From Bacillus sp. OxB-1 (GTDB lineage Bacteria; Bacillota; Bacilli; Bacillales_A; Planococcaceae): a stretch of DNA of 64,000 bases. The position numbers were made by a program, and so were the translations under genes. The stretch covers positions 1,623,001-1,687,000 of the forward strand of contig NZ_AP013294.1 of the NCBI RefSeq assembly GCF_000829195.1, given 5' to 3'. Position 1 is the first letter of the stretch. Each line of letters begins with the position of its first letter. The notes under the pieces are model-generated. The model saw only the letters and a list, made by a program, of their open reading frames with translations, was not told where the DNA came from and did no database searches. Below, piece by piece: positions 42,412-54,947 of the stretch.

Positions 42412-43788
42412 TTATTCAGCCGGAACTTCTTCCGCTGCCCATTGCTTTTCAAGTTCTTCAAACCATTGTTCCATTGTAATTGCATTTTTGATGACTTCCG
42501 CTGGAACTTTGATTTCTTTTACGTTGTTGTGGTTCGTGTAGTTGCCGGAAAGGTCCATTTTAAGGGAAACATCTACATCGTCAACATTCATTGTGATATG
42601 AATCGCACCCGACATGTCAAGCGGGAAAAGAGTTGCCTTGTCATATGTGGAAACTGTGTAGAATTCCTTGATATCCAAATTCAGCATTTCCAATAGACCT
42701 TCCAGATCTTCGAATGGCAATTCTTCTTCGATGACCACTTCTTCAACATCTTCTGCTGCTGCTTCTTCAGTAGCTTCTACGGATGTTTCTTCAGTAGTAA
42801 CTTCTTCATTCGTAGCTTCTTCTGTAACTTCTGCACCTTCAACCATTACTTCAGAGCCAGCCGTGCCGAGCATGTCAGGCAACAATGCAGGCAATAGTTC
42901 CATTGCTTCGGACATCATTTCTTTGAAATCTTCTGTCGTGATATTTTGGACGACTACGTAAGAATCTTCGTATTCAAAGACGTGAATGCCTTTCATGAAC
43001 GTCTTGAGCAGTTCAAATTGCTCCAGCATATTCGCGCTGTCCAGTTGTGCTTCAAGAAGTTCTTTTGACATTTCATCTTTCACCCAAACGCCATCCATCT
43101 GTTGGTAAACAGCGTCTTCCGTGAAGTACATTTCCATGTCCATGTCTTCTTTTTCACCATCAGCCTGCATGAGCATGTTCATCGCCATGTACATTGCCAT
43201 TGGTTTTTCGATGAAGTCCATTTTCATATCCATTGTCATGTCCATGGAACCGAGTTCTTCTGTTGAAGTTTCCAGGTTCATATCCATGACCATGTCAGCG
43301 GAAAAGCTGTTCAGCTCCGCTTCCATTGACTTTTTCAAGAACGCTTCCACGTCTTTCACGCGGTTTGTCGTTACGTTGACTGTTTTCTCATCTTCTGATA
43401 CTTCAACGTCAAATCCTTCCAAGCTGGATAGGAATTCGCCAGAAATATAGTTCCCTGCGTTTTTCAACGTCAATGGGAATTCTGCATTTGCTTTCTCACC
43501 ATTAATTTGGATATTTTTAGCGGCAGCATTGAAATCGACTGTCAAATAGCTGTTTGTGACAGAGACCTGTCCGTTTTTCCCTTTCGTAACTTGGAAACCT
43601 GCTTCATCAAACAAGTTTTCAATTGGAATGAGGACATCACCGTGAGACATGAAAGGCTGTTCATAACCATCCACTTCCACGCCGTCAATGATGAACTTCA
43701 TTGCGTCCGTATTCGCATGAGTTGCTGTTGGCAATGCTAACGAAAACAGCAGGGCAAACGCAAATAACCATGATGCGAGCTTCTTCAA
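42412..43788 (-). CDS. Secreted protein with copper-amine-oxidase-N-like and Met-rich domains
   Basis: This 458-residue protein has a signal peptide ending at THAN and a Cu-amine-oxidase N-terminal-like beta domain (residues about 30-130; VLIPIENLFDEAGF). A long region rich in Met, Asp and Glu follows (MDMTMDMKMDF, MAMYMAMNMLMQAD), a DUF6612-like lipoprotein-carrier fold. A Thr/Glu/Ala linker interrupts it, and the C-terminus is beta-rich. No lipobox is seen. The TTG at 43788 has GGAGG eight bases upstream. The methionine clusters could bind Cu(I), but this is speculation. A decayed partial copy of the gene end exists at 40.2 kb. Confidence 0.78.
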   Translation of the reverse strand: MKKLASWLFAFALLFSLALPTATHANTDAMKFIIDGVEVDGYEQPFMSHGDVLIPIENLFDEAGFQVTKGKNGQVSVTNSYLTVDFNAAAKNIQINGEKANAEFPLTLKNAGNYISGEFLSSLEGFDVEVSEDEKTVNVTTNRVKDVEAFLKKSMEAELNSFSADMVMDMNLETSTEELGSMDMTMDMKMDFIEKPMAMYMAMNMLMQADGEKEDMDMEMYFTEDAVYQQMDGVWVKDEMSKELLEAQLDSANMLEQFELLKTFMKGIHVFEYEDSYVVVQNITTEDFKEMMSEAMELLPALLPDMLGTAGSEVMVEGAEVTEEATNEEVTTEETSVEATEEAAAEDVEEVVIEEELPFEDLEGLLEMLNLDIKEFYTVSTYDKATLFPLDMSGAIHITMNVDDVDVSLKMDLSGNYTNHNNVKEIKVPAEVIKNAITMEQWFEELEKQWAAEEVPAE

Positions 43789-43825
43789 ATGTAAAACCTC
43801 CAATATAGTATTTTGGTAAATCTTA

Positions 43826-43860
43826 CTTACTCCATTAGTAAGTATATAAATACTTACGTA
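43826..43860 (-). promoter_or_regulatory. Candidate operator with TACTTACT repeats
   Basis: TACTTACT (43826-43833) and AGTAAGTA (43839-43846) form a perfect inverted repeat with a 5-bp centre, and TACTTACG follows at 43853. It lies 40-70 bp upstream of the Met-rich protein gene. Such sites are typical of TetR-like repressors. Confidence 0.5.
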
Positions 43861-44204
43861 ATTTTACCAGAAAGGTTTCATGGAATTTCGAGTTTTTCTT
43901 TATCTTGTGATAGAAAAAAGAACTTTTAATAGACTTGGCATCCATATCAAGTCACCGGTGGTTGTTCGGAGGTGTGGTGTCAATGCGCATCAACTGGAAT
44001 ATTAGCATTGATTTTATAGAGCCGTAGAAGACAATTATTCGCTTATACTATTCTACTAAGCCTTTTGAAAATCCTTCTTTCTAGCAATCTAGATTTTGAA
44101 CCCACCAAAAATTGGATTGTGGTAGAGGAAATCGGACATGCTACGATAACGGTGCATCGCCAAATTCAGTTTGGTGGGCAATTACATACCTTGGAGGTTT
44201 GGAA
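43861..44204. other. Gene-free region and leader before the S-layer gene
   Basis: It contains no convincing gene. TATACT at 44044-44049 may be a -10 for the S-layer gene, giving a leader of about 150 bases. CCAAA/TTTGG near 44160-44178 can form a small hairpin. No riboswitch consensus was found. Confidence 0.4.
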
Positions 44205-46994
44205 ATGAAGAAAGCAAGTTCTCACAAAATACTACGAGCTACATTGGCAACAACCGTAGCGACAGGGGCACTCGTTTCGGCTGCACCGGTATTCACACAA
44301 GCGGCTCCTACGTTCTCTGACGTAAAAAATATTCCGTCTCACCATTTCTATGAAGCAGTCACAAGTTTGGCAGAACGCGGCGTCATTAATGGATATGAGG
44401 ATGGCACGTTCCGTCCGGGTCAACATATCAACCGGATGCACGCGGCTAAAATCATGGCACTCGCACTTGGACTGGACACGGAAAACGTCAAAGATCCTGG
44501 ATTCACTGACGTCAGCAAATCGAATCCTTACTACGGACATATCGCAGCTCTAGTAGAGGCGGGAATCATTTCAGGTTATGAAGATAACACTTTCAAACCG
44601 ACAGCAAACCTTTCACGGGCACATATGGCAAAAATGATCGTGCTCGGTTTCAAATTCGAACAAGAGAAGCTTGGAAACTTGCCATTCACGGATATCAACA
44701 GCAAGCAATGGCATGCGGATTTCATTCAAACTCTTTATTCCAATAATATTACGACAGGTACGACACCAACGACATTTTCGCCAAGCGCGCTTGTCACTCG
44801 CGGTCAAATGGCTTCCTTCATCTTCAGAAGCGAACAAGCGACACAAGAGCCGGAAGTGGACCAAGACAAGTTAGCGGTGGAAGCGGCAGCAGCTCAATTG
44901 AAAGCTGGAAATGTCGTCGTAGCACGTGGCGAATATGCGACAGCTGAAAATAAATTGGCTGCCGTCCAATCGTATGTCAACGGCCTTGTCACAGTCGAAG
45001 GCGTGACAGCAAAAGCAGCAGCAGGTGCAACAGCAAACGAATATGTCATCACATTGGCAAAAGGCGAAGCGGCAGTGGAAAAAACGATTGCCGTCAACTT
45101 CGAATTCGCAGCGGATGATCGTTTCGTGACAGAAGTGGAATCATTGAACGCTACGCAAGTCCAGGTTTCATTCAGTGCGGCAGTGGATAAGGAGTCTCTT
45201 TTCGAGAATGGAAAAGACGGTGCTCTTAAAGCGGCTGTTTCCTTGAGATCATTGGACGGCGTCAACGCAGGTCAATTGACCGGTGAATTGAGCGCCGATG
45301 AAAAAACACTTGTCGTCACTGCAGCCAACCCGCTATCGAAACGCTATGACATCAAAGTGGATGGCGTGAAAACTGTAACAGGTGCAGCGGTTGATAAATA
45401 TGAAGCGACAATTACAATCGCAGAAGATAAAACAGCTCCGGCTATCGTAGGCGTTGAAAAAGTTTCCGCATCCGTTGTAAAAGTTAAATTTACAGAGCCG
45501 TTAAAATCTCTCGGAACTGTTTCGTTTAAGTTGGCGGATGGAACTCAAATTGCTGCTAATGGCAATGGAGTCACAACATCGTTCAACGCAGGCGATTCTG
45601 AAGCGACCTTCACTATCGGAAGCGATGTGAAAGCAAATGAAGAAGTTGTTGCAACGATTATTGGTGCGAAAGACCAAGCAGACAACTTGATTTCACCAAA
45701 TCCATCTACAGTTTCCTTCACGAAAGGTGCTGCGGACGGAGTAGCTCCGACAGTAACTTCCATCACGCAAGCTGGAGCAAAAACGATTGCCATCCAGTTC
45801 TCTGAGGAACTTATTGCTGCGCCAGCCGTTAAAGTGGACGGTTATACGAAAACAGCGGTTAAAGATGAAAAGAATCCTACTACCTATACAGTAGAAACGG
45901 ATAATGTATTAGATGGTGCGAAAACAATTGCCGTCTCCAATTTCACTGACCTAAGCGGGGAAAAAGGAAAGGACTTCAGCAAAGTCGTAACATTTGTCAA
46001 AGATGCCGATGCGCCAAAAGCCGTTTCCAGCCAAGTGGTAACGGATAAAAAAGATTTGAAAGAGTACTTGGAGATCACGTTTGACAAAGATGTAGAAATC
46101 AGCGAATCTTCGACAGTCGACGTTACAGCTGGGTCATATATCAAAGACTTCGTTACAACGAATTTGGTAAATGATGACCTTGCTCCGAAAGCTGTTGTTT
46201 ATAAAGATGCAAAAGATAGCAAGAAGGTCGTCCGTGTTGCGCTTGGAACATTGCTTTCCGGCAAAGACGTGGAAGGTGCTTCATATAAAGTGGAACTCGA
46301 ATTCGCTAATGTGAAGAGCGCTGCAGGCGAAGCGGCAACTACTGCGAACGCTTCTTTTGTCCGCGGTAAAGATGGAAAACCGGAAACAGAAGTCAAAATT
46401 GAAGTCGCTGATGTTGTTGCCGGCGACACGAATGACTCCGTCGTAGTTGAATTCAATAAAGCGGTCGATGCGGCAACAGCTACAAACGTTGGAAACTATG
46501 CAATCGATGGCACAGTGGTTGAAACTGCAACTGTGAATTCCGATGACCTGAAGAAAGTGACATTGAAATTGAAAGCTGATTCCAACACGTTTACTGGTGA
46601 GCGCAATGTCGTCATCCAAAACGTGAAAGCAAAAGGCTCCGCAGTGGCTATGGAGAAATACGAGGACACTGTGAACCTTAAGGAAAACGTTGCACCTACT
46701 ATTACAAAAGCTGCACTGACAGGCACGAAAGAAATTACAATCACTTTCTCTGAAGCGGTGACTGATGCTTCAAACGCTATTGACTTCTCCTTGTTAGTCG
46801 GTGGAAAAGAAGTTTCGAACACTGTAACTACAAGTGATGTAACGAATAAGACTGTAAAAGTGAGCTTGAATAAAGCTTTGACAGCTGACGAGCTTGCAAA
46901 AGGATTAGAGCTTAAAGCAGTTGATACAATCGATGTTAAAGACGCAAGCGGCAATACAGTCCGTCTGCCTCTTACAGTAGCGGTTGAACAATAA
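44205..46994 (+). CDS. Probable major S-layer protein (SLH domains plus Ig-like repeats)
   Basis: This 929-residue protein has a signal peptide ending at TQAA. Three N-terminal SLH repeats cover residues about 30-215 (FSDVKNIPSHHFYEAVTSLA, FTDVSKSNPYYGHIAALVEA, FTDINSKQWHADFIQTLYSN). About 700 residues of Ala/Lys/Val/Thr-rich Ig-like modules follow (for example EITITFSEAVTDA, VKVKFTEPL), without cysteine. This is the classic Bacillales S-layer protein plan. Codon use is strongly biased to frequent codons, which fits high expression. ATG 44205 follows GGAGG by eight bases. A strong terminator ends it. Confidence 0.92.
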   Translation: MKKASSHKILRATLATTVATGALVSAAPVFTQAAPTFSDVKNIPSHHFYEAVTSLAERGVINGYEDGTFRPGQHINRMHAAKIMALALGLDTENVKDPGFTDVSKSNPYYGHIAALVEAGIISGYEDNTFKPTANLSRAHMAKMIVLGFKFEQEKLGNLPFTDINSKQWHADFIQTLYSNNITTGTTPTTFSPSALVTRGQMASFIFRSEQATQEPEVDQDKLAVEAAAAQLKAGNVVVARGEYATAENKLAAVQSYVNGLVTVEGVTAKAAAGATANEYVITLAKGEAAVEKTIAVNFEFAADDRFVTEVESLNATQVQVSFSAAVDKESLFENGKDGALKAAVSLRSLDGVNAGQLTGELSADEKTLVVTAANPLSKRYDIKVDGVKTVTGAAVDKYEATITIAEDKTAPAIVGVEKVSASVVKVKFTEPLKSLGTVSFKLADGTQIAANGNGVTTSFNAGDSEATFTIGSDVKANEEVVATIIGAKDQADNLISPNPSTVSFTKGAADGVAPTVTSITQAGAKTIAIQFSEELIAAPAVKVDGYTKTAVKDEKNPTTYTVETDNVLDGAKTIAVSNFTDLSGEKGKDFSKVVTFVKDADAPKAVSSQVVTDKKDLKEYLEITFDKDVEISESSTVDVTAGSYIKDFVTTNLVNDDLAPKAVVYKDAKDSKKVVRVALGTLLSGKDVEGASYKVELEFANVKSAAGEAATTANASFVRGKDGKPETEVKIEVADVVAGDTNDSVVVEFNKAVDAATATNVGNYAIDGTVVETATVNSDDLKKVTLKLKADSNTFTGERNVVIQNVKAKGSAVAMEKYEDTVNLKENVAPTITKAALTGTKEITITFSEAVTDASNAIDFSLLVGGKEVSNTVTTSDVTNKTVKVSLNKALTADELAKGLELKAVDTIDVKDASGNTVRLPLTVAVEQ

Positions 46995-47027
46995 TCTCCC
47001 GATATAAAATTTAGTTTCTTCTATAAT

Positions 47028-47075
47028 AAAGGACCGTCCCTTGGATCATTTCTGATTCGAGGGACGGTCCTTTTT
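47028..47075 (+). terminator. Terminator after the S-layer gene
   Basis: AAAGGACCGTCCC and GGGACGGTCCTTT form a perfect long stem followed by T residues. Confidence 0.95.
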
Positions 47076-47252
47076 AATTCAAGACAAGAAATTGAAAAAA
47101 ATGTTTGCATGTTTTGTGTAATCGGGTCAGATACATCTTGCGTAGATTGCATAAGTTTGCAAATTGGTTTGGGTTCTTTCTATATAATATGCACAATGCT
47201 GCAAGGGAGGGGGAGTGTGTTTTGAAGTTTTGTGAAGTGATGTTGACCGGTT

Positions 47253-47540
47253 GAGGCGTTTTGAAGTTTCTTGGGAACGTGTTGAGGAGAGGCGGGAGTG
47301 TTTTGAAGTTGCTTTGAAACGTTGTGGAGTTATGTCGGGATGTTTCTTTATTCGGAGAAAACGTTATGAGGTGAGGGGAATGTTTCGAGGTTTCTTGAAA
47401 ACGTTTGAGGGTTGCCCAGGAATATTGGGAGATTTCCTTGAAACGTTTCGACGTTCCGGGGAAGTGTTGTGAGGTGCAAGAAACAATGCGAATCTGGTCA
47501 GGATTGTTTTGAAGTTTCTTTAAACTATCGTGAAGTAAGG
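47253..47540 (+). repeat. Intergenic word array R7 (R1 family, same orientation)
   Basis: Units related to AACGTTTCGAGGTTT and AACGTTGTGAGGTG occur at 47258, 47279, 47300, 47321, 47342, 47363, 47382, 47403, 47424 (decayed), 47445, 47466 and onward to about 47530. The steps are 21 bp with one of 19. The plus strand is G/T-rich. It lies between the S-layer terminator and the ilvD promoter. Confidence 0.85.
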
Positions 47541-47765
47541 TTGCATTGATTATTTCTTGAATGTTCGTCAACCCCTATAAGTGAAGCGCGTCATTTAATC
47601 GAAGAGATACCTTCTAAGAGAATCATGAAGTGGGCAAAATCTAGAGAAATAATAATAAAACTTTCGAATTGTGAAGGAATTCGTAACCTGCGATATATTG
47701 CATATGTAAGCGTTCCCACTCATAATCTTATATTCATAGTTGCCCAACTATTTAAAAAAACCCTG

Positions 47766-47794
47766 TTGACTACTGAACTTATCCGCGATATGAT
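47766..47794 (+). promoter_or_regulatory. Promoter of ilvD
   Basis: TTGACT (47766-47771), a 17-bp spacer and TATGAT (47789-47794) form a near-consensus sigma-A promoter. The leader to the ilvD start is about 85 bases and holds no T-box. Confidence 0.8.
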
Positions 47795-47887
47795 AGCAAC
47801 AATCCAAATCAGTTCGTGACGCAGTTCACATAATTGATTGAATGCCAGATACTCGAATTATGAGTCATTGATGAGGAGAGAGAGCAA

Positions 47888-49555
47888 TTGAGAAGTGACA
47901 TGATAAAAAAGGGTGTCGACCGGGCACCACATAGAAGTTTGCTCTATGCGACTGGCGTAAAGACGAAAGATTTAGAAAAACCCTTTATCGGTGTTTGTAA
48001 CTCTTATATCGATATTATTCCAGGACATAAGCATCTGAATAAATTCGCTGAAATTGTAAAGGAAGCCATTTGGGAAGCAGGCGGCGTCCCGTTCGAGTTC
48101 AACACGATCGGTGTAGATGACGGCATTGCCATGGGTCATATCGGAATGCGATATTCCCTGCCAAGCCGGGAGTTGATTGCCGACTCTGCGGAAACTGTCA
48201 TAAACGCCCACTGGTTTGACGGCGTGTTCTACATACCGAACTGTGACAAAATCACTCCAGGAATGCTCATGGCGGCAGTCCGGACGAACGTTCCCTCCAT
48301 CTTCGTATCAGGCGGACCGATGGAAGCGGGGGTTTCCTCCACAGGAGCCCAACTTTCACTTACTTCCGTGTTCGAGGGTGTCGGAGCTTATAAATCAGGT
48401 AAAATGACAGCTGAAGAATTGCTGGATATCGAGAACAATGCGTGTCCGACTTGCGGATCGTGCTCCGGGATGTTCACCGCAAACTCCATGAACTGCTTGA
48501 TGGAAATGCTAGGTGTTGCGTTGCCAGGAAACGGCACGATCGTAGCTACATCCGATGAACGCCATAAGTTGATCAAAGAAGCTGCAAAACACTTGGTCCG
48601 CATGGTTAAAGAAGATGTGAAACCTCGTGACATCATTACAAAACAAGCGATTGATGACGCATTTGCACTTGACATGGCGATGGGTGGATCGACCAATACC
48701 GTCCTCCATACATTGGCTATTGCTCACGAAGCGGAAATCGATTACCATGTTGAAGATATCAACGTAGTTGCTGAGCGTGTGCCATACTTGGCGAAAATCA
48801 TGCCAGCTTCCGATGTCTCGATGGACGATGTATTCAAAGCAGGTGGCGTCAGTGCCATCATCAATGAACTTACAAAAATCCCAGGTGCGATCCATCCGGA
48901 CCGGATTACCGTAACAGGTAAGACGATCGGTGAAGACGTACAGGATTACCATATTACAAATGATCAGGTAATTCGCACAAAAGATAATCCGCACAGTCCG
49001 GTCGGCGGTCTTTCCGTACTTTTCGGTAATATCGCTCCCGATGGCGGAGTCATCAAAGTTGGTGCGGTCGACCCGTCCATCAAGCAATTCCGTGGGAAAG
49101 CAATCGTGTTCGAATCCCAGGAAGCTGCACAAGAGAACATCGACAACGGTACGGTCCAGGAAGGCCATGTAGTCGTCATTCGCTATGAAGGCCCGAAAGG
49201 CGGACCGGGAATGCCTGAAATGCTGGCACCGACATCCGCTATCCAAGGTCGTGGGTTAGGGACGAAAGTGGCCCTCATCACAGACGGCCGATTCTCCGGC
49301 GCTTCCCGCGGCATCTCGGTCGGGCATATTTCACCGGAAGCGGCAGAAGGCGGACCGATTGCATTGGTTCAGAACGATGACATCATCAATATCGATTTGA
49401 CGAACCGCACAATCGAATTGGAAGTGTCGGATGAAGAGCTCGACAAACGGAGAGCTTCTCTACAGCCGTTCACACCGAAGATTAAAAAAGGATACCTTGC
49501 CAGATACTCTGCGTTGGTGACATCAGCAAGTACAGGCGGAGTCATGAAAATCTAA
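47888..49555 (+). CDS. ilvD: Dihydroxy-acid dehydratase
   Basis: This 555-residue enzyme has the Fe-S cluster cysteines in [24 protein letters not shown] and [20 protein letters not shown], and the conserved [20 protein letters not shown]. It dehydrates dihydroxyisovalerate and dihydroxymethylvalerate in valine and isoleucine synthesis. The TTG start follows GAGGAGAG. It has its own promoter and precedes the T-box. A 13-bp direct repeat, TCATTGATGAGGA, flanks the gene at 47865 and 49575. Confidence 0.96.
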   Translation: MRSDMIKKGVDRAPHRSLLYATGVKTKDLEKPFIGVCNSYIDIIPGHKHLNKFAEIVKEAIWEAGGVPFEFNTIGVDDGIAMGHIGMRYSLPSRELIADSAETVINAHWFDGVFYIPNCDKITPGMLMAAVRTNVPSIFVSGGPMEAGVSSTGAQLSLTSVFEGVGAYKSGKMTAEELLDIENNACPTCGSCSGMFTANSMNCLMEMLGVALPGNGTIVATSDERHKLIKEAAKHLVRMVKEDVKPRDIITKQAIDDAFALDMAMGGSTNTVLHTLAIAHEAEIDYHVEDINVVAERVPYLAKIMPASDVSMDDVFKAGGVSAIINELTKIPGAIHPDRITVTGKTIGEDVQDYHITNDQVIRTKDNPHSPVGGLSVLFGNIAPDGGVIKVGAVDPSIKQFRGKAIVFESQEAAQENIDNGTVQEGHVVVIRYEGPKGGPGMPEMLAPTSAIQGRGLGTKVALITDGRFSGASRGISVGHISPEAAEGGPIALVQNDDIINIDLTNRTIELEVSDEELDKRRASLQPFTPKIKKGYLARYSALVTSASTGGVMKI

Positions 49556-49571
49556 AAATTTTAATATAGCT

Positions 49572-49795
49572 AAATCATTGATGAGGATAAAGCAGATGGA
49601 ACCTTGTATTTCCAGAGAGCCGGTATTGGTGGAAGCCGGTATTACAACCATTTGCGACATCACCTCGGAGAGGGTTGTTGAGGTTTCGACGTGTAGGCAG
49701 CCCCGGGCGTGGATTTTGTTCCGTGCTCGTTATGACCGAATAGACCGTGTCTATTCATGAGGCAGCGATTTTGCTGCGAACAAGGGTGGTACCAT
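49572..49795 (+). ncRNA. T-box leader, probably isoleucine-specific
   Basis: The T-box core AAGGGTGGTACCATG is at 49781-49795. Stem I features are present upstream: GATGAGGA at the start, AGAGAGCCGG and GGTGGAAGCCGG. The specifier region GACATCACC places ATC (Ile) at 49659-49661. Uncharged tRNA-Ile would stabilise the antiterminator and allow transcription into ilvB. It lies between ilvD and ilvB, so it controls ilvB to leuD but not ilvD itself. Confidence 0.93.
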
Positions 49796-49860
49796 GAAAA
49801 GCTTTTTCATCCCTATGTGAAGAACAGATTTCTTTGCGTGGGCTGAAAAAGCTTTTTTAA
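49796..49860 (+). terminator. T-box-controlled terminator before ilvB
   Basis: AAAAGCTTTTTCA and TGAAAAAGCTTTT form the stem, followed by a T run. It overlaps the T-box side of the leader as expected. Confidence 0.9.
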
Positions 49861-49916
49861 TTCAAACAGTTGCATTGCCAAAATAAATAATATCCGGAAC
49901 AAGGAGGAGTTCATCA

Positions 49917-51682
49917 ATGAGTGCGAGTGCTCAAATGAAACAAGCTGAAATGGAAGAGGCCATGGAAATTGTACAGGAACAACCGAAACAGCAATCAAAT
50001 GAACCATTGGATGGATCCGCTGTTTTAATTCAGGCGTTAAAGGATCAAGGCGTCGAAATCATCTTTGGATACCCTGGAGGGGCCGTACTTCCGATTTATG
50101 ATGCACTCTATAAAAATCCGATCAGCCACGTGTTGGCGCGTCACGAACAAGGTGCCATCCATGCGGCCGAAGGGTATGCACGGGTTACCGGACAGCCGGG
50201 CGTTGTCATTGCGACTTCCGGTCCGGGGGCGACGAACTTGGTCACAGGCATCACGGATGCGATGATGGATTCCCTTCCGCTCGTTGTCTTCACCGGGCAA
50301 GTGGCGAATACGGTCATCGGGACGGACGCTTTCCAAGAGGCGGATATTATCGGGATCACACAACCGATCACCAAACATAACTACCAAGTGAATGATGTTT
50401 CGGAACTTCCGCGCATCATCAAAGAGGCGTTCCACATCGCTTCTACCGGAAGACCAGGCCCAGTCGTTGTCGATATTCCGAAAAACATCGCAACGAATAC
50501 ATTCAAGCCAGCTCCGGATTGGAACGGCGAAGTGAATCTGCCGGGGTATCAGCCGACGACTTCCCCGAATTATCTGCAAATACAGAAAGCGGCACAAGCG
50601 ATTTCCGAAGCGAAGAAGCCGTTGATCTTGGCAGGAGCGGGTATCCTGCATGCACAAGGCATGGATGAGCTGAAAGCATTCATTGAAAAGCATCATATCC
50701 CTGTAACGAATACGCTTCTTGGCTTAGGCAGCATCCGGGGAGATCATGAATTATTCCTTGGCATGGCAGGGATGCACGGAACGGTTACATCGAACATCGC
50801 TTTGAGCGAATGTGATGTTCTTGTCAATATCGGAGCGCGCTTCGATGATCGTCTGACCGGAAACCTGGATAGCTTCGCACCAAATGCGAGAGTAATCCAT
50901 ATCGATATTGACCCGGCAGAGATCGGGAAGAACGTTCCGACGGAAATTCCGATTGTTGCAGATGCAAAAGAAGCTTTGAAAGCCCTGCTGGACCAATCCT
51001 TCCAATCGCCGGACACAGCCGATTGGCTTGAGTACCTGAAGGGATTGACCGAACAATATCCGCTTTGGTACGTGGAAGATGAGAACGAGTTACTGCCGCA
51101 ACAAGCAATAGAGATCATCCATCGCATTACAGAGGGAGATGCCATCGTCACAACAGACGTCGGCCAGCACCAAATGTGGGCAGCGCAATATTATCCACTG
51201 AACAATCCGGACCATTGGGTGACATCCGGCGGTCTCGGAACGATGGGATTCGGATTCCCGGCTGCTATCGGAGCGCAGCTTGCCAAACCGGAAAAGCGCG
51301 TCGTTTCCATCGTGGGCGATGCAGGTTTCCAAATGACGGCACAGGAACTGTCCCTTTTGCAAGAACTGCGGATTCCGGTGAAAGTCGTCATCTTGAACAA
51401 CGGCGCACTCGGCATGGTACGTCAATGGCAAGAAACGTTTTACGAAGAGCGCTACTCCCAGTCTTTGATTCCGGTGCAGCCGGACTTCCTGAAATTGGCG
51501 GAAGCATATGACATCAAAGGATACCGCATCACTTCATTCGAAGAAGCGGAGCAAATCTTCAAAGAGGCACTTCTATCCGACGAACCGGTATTGATCGATT
51601 GCCGCGTTAAACAGATGGAAAACGTCTATCCAATGGTAGCTCCAGGCAAAGGATTAAATGAAATGATCGGGGTGAGCAAGGG

Positions 51683-51686
<4 letters not shown>
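49917..51686 (+). CDS. ilvB: Acetolactate synthase large (catalytic) subunit
   Basis: This is a 589-residue thiamine diphosphate enzyme. The catalytic Glu lies in [17 protein letters not shown], the FAD/substrate region is in the middle, and the ThDP-binding motif is [20 protein letters not shown] followed by [13 protein letters not shown]. It condenses pyruvate with pyruvate or 2-oxobutyrate. A 30-residue Gln/Glu-rich N-terminal extension precedes the core. It is the first gene behind the T-box, with AAGGAGG upstream, and overlaps ilvN by 4 bp. Confidence 0.96.
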
Positions 51687-54796
<3,110 letters not shown>

Positions 54797-54947
54797 AGAA
54801 CGGGCTATTTTTTTAACAAAGACTGATATATTGCATACTGTCTATTGCATAATGGTGGTCAATGGAAAATCAGGAGCCATACGTGAGAATCGTAAAGGGA
54901 TTTTATAAAAATTAGGGGAATTTATAAAAACAAGGAGGAGAAGTATT

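Noticed and set aside
47625..47819. Small 64-codon frame before ilvD
   Set aside because: It runs through the ilvD promoter, has no ribosome site and no protein-like pattern.
47801..47887. T-box before ilvD
   Set aside because: Only the 13-bp start TCATTGATGAGGA is shared; no AGGGTGG core, specifier loop or terminator is found there.
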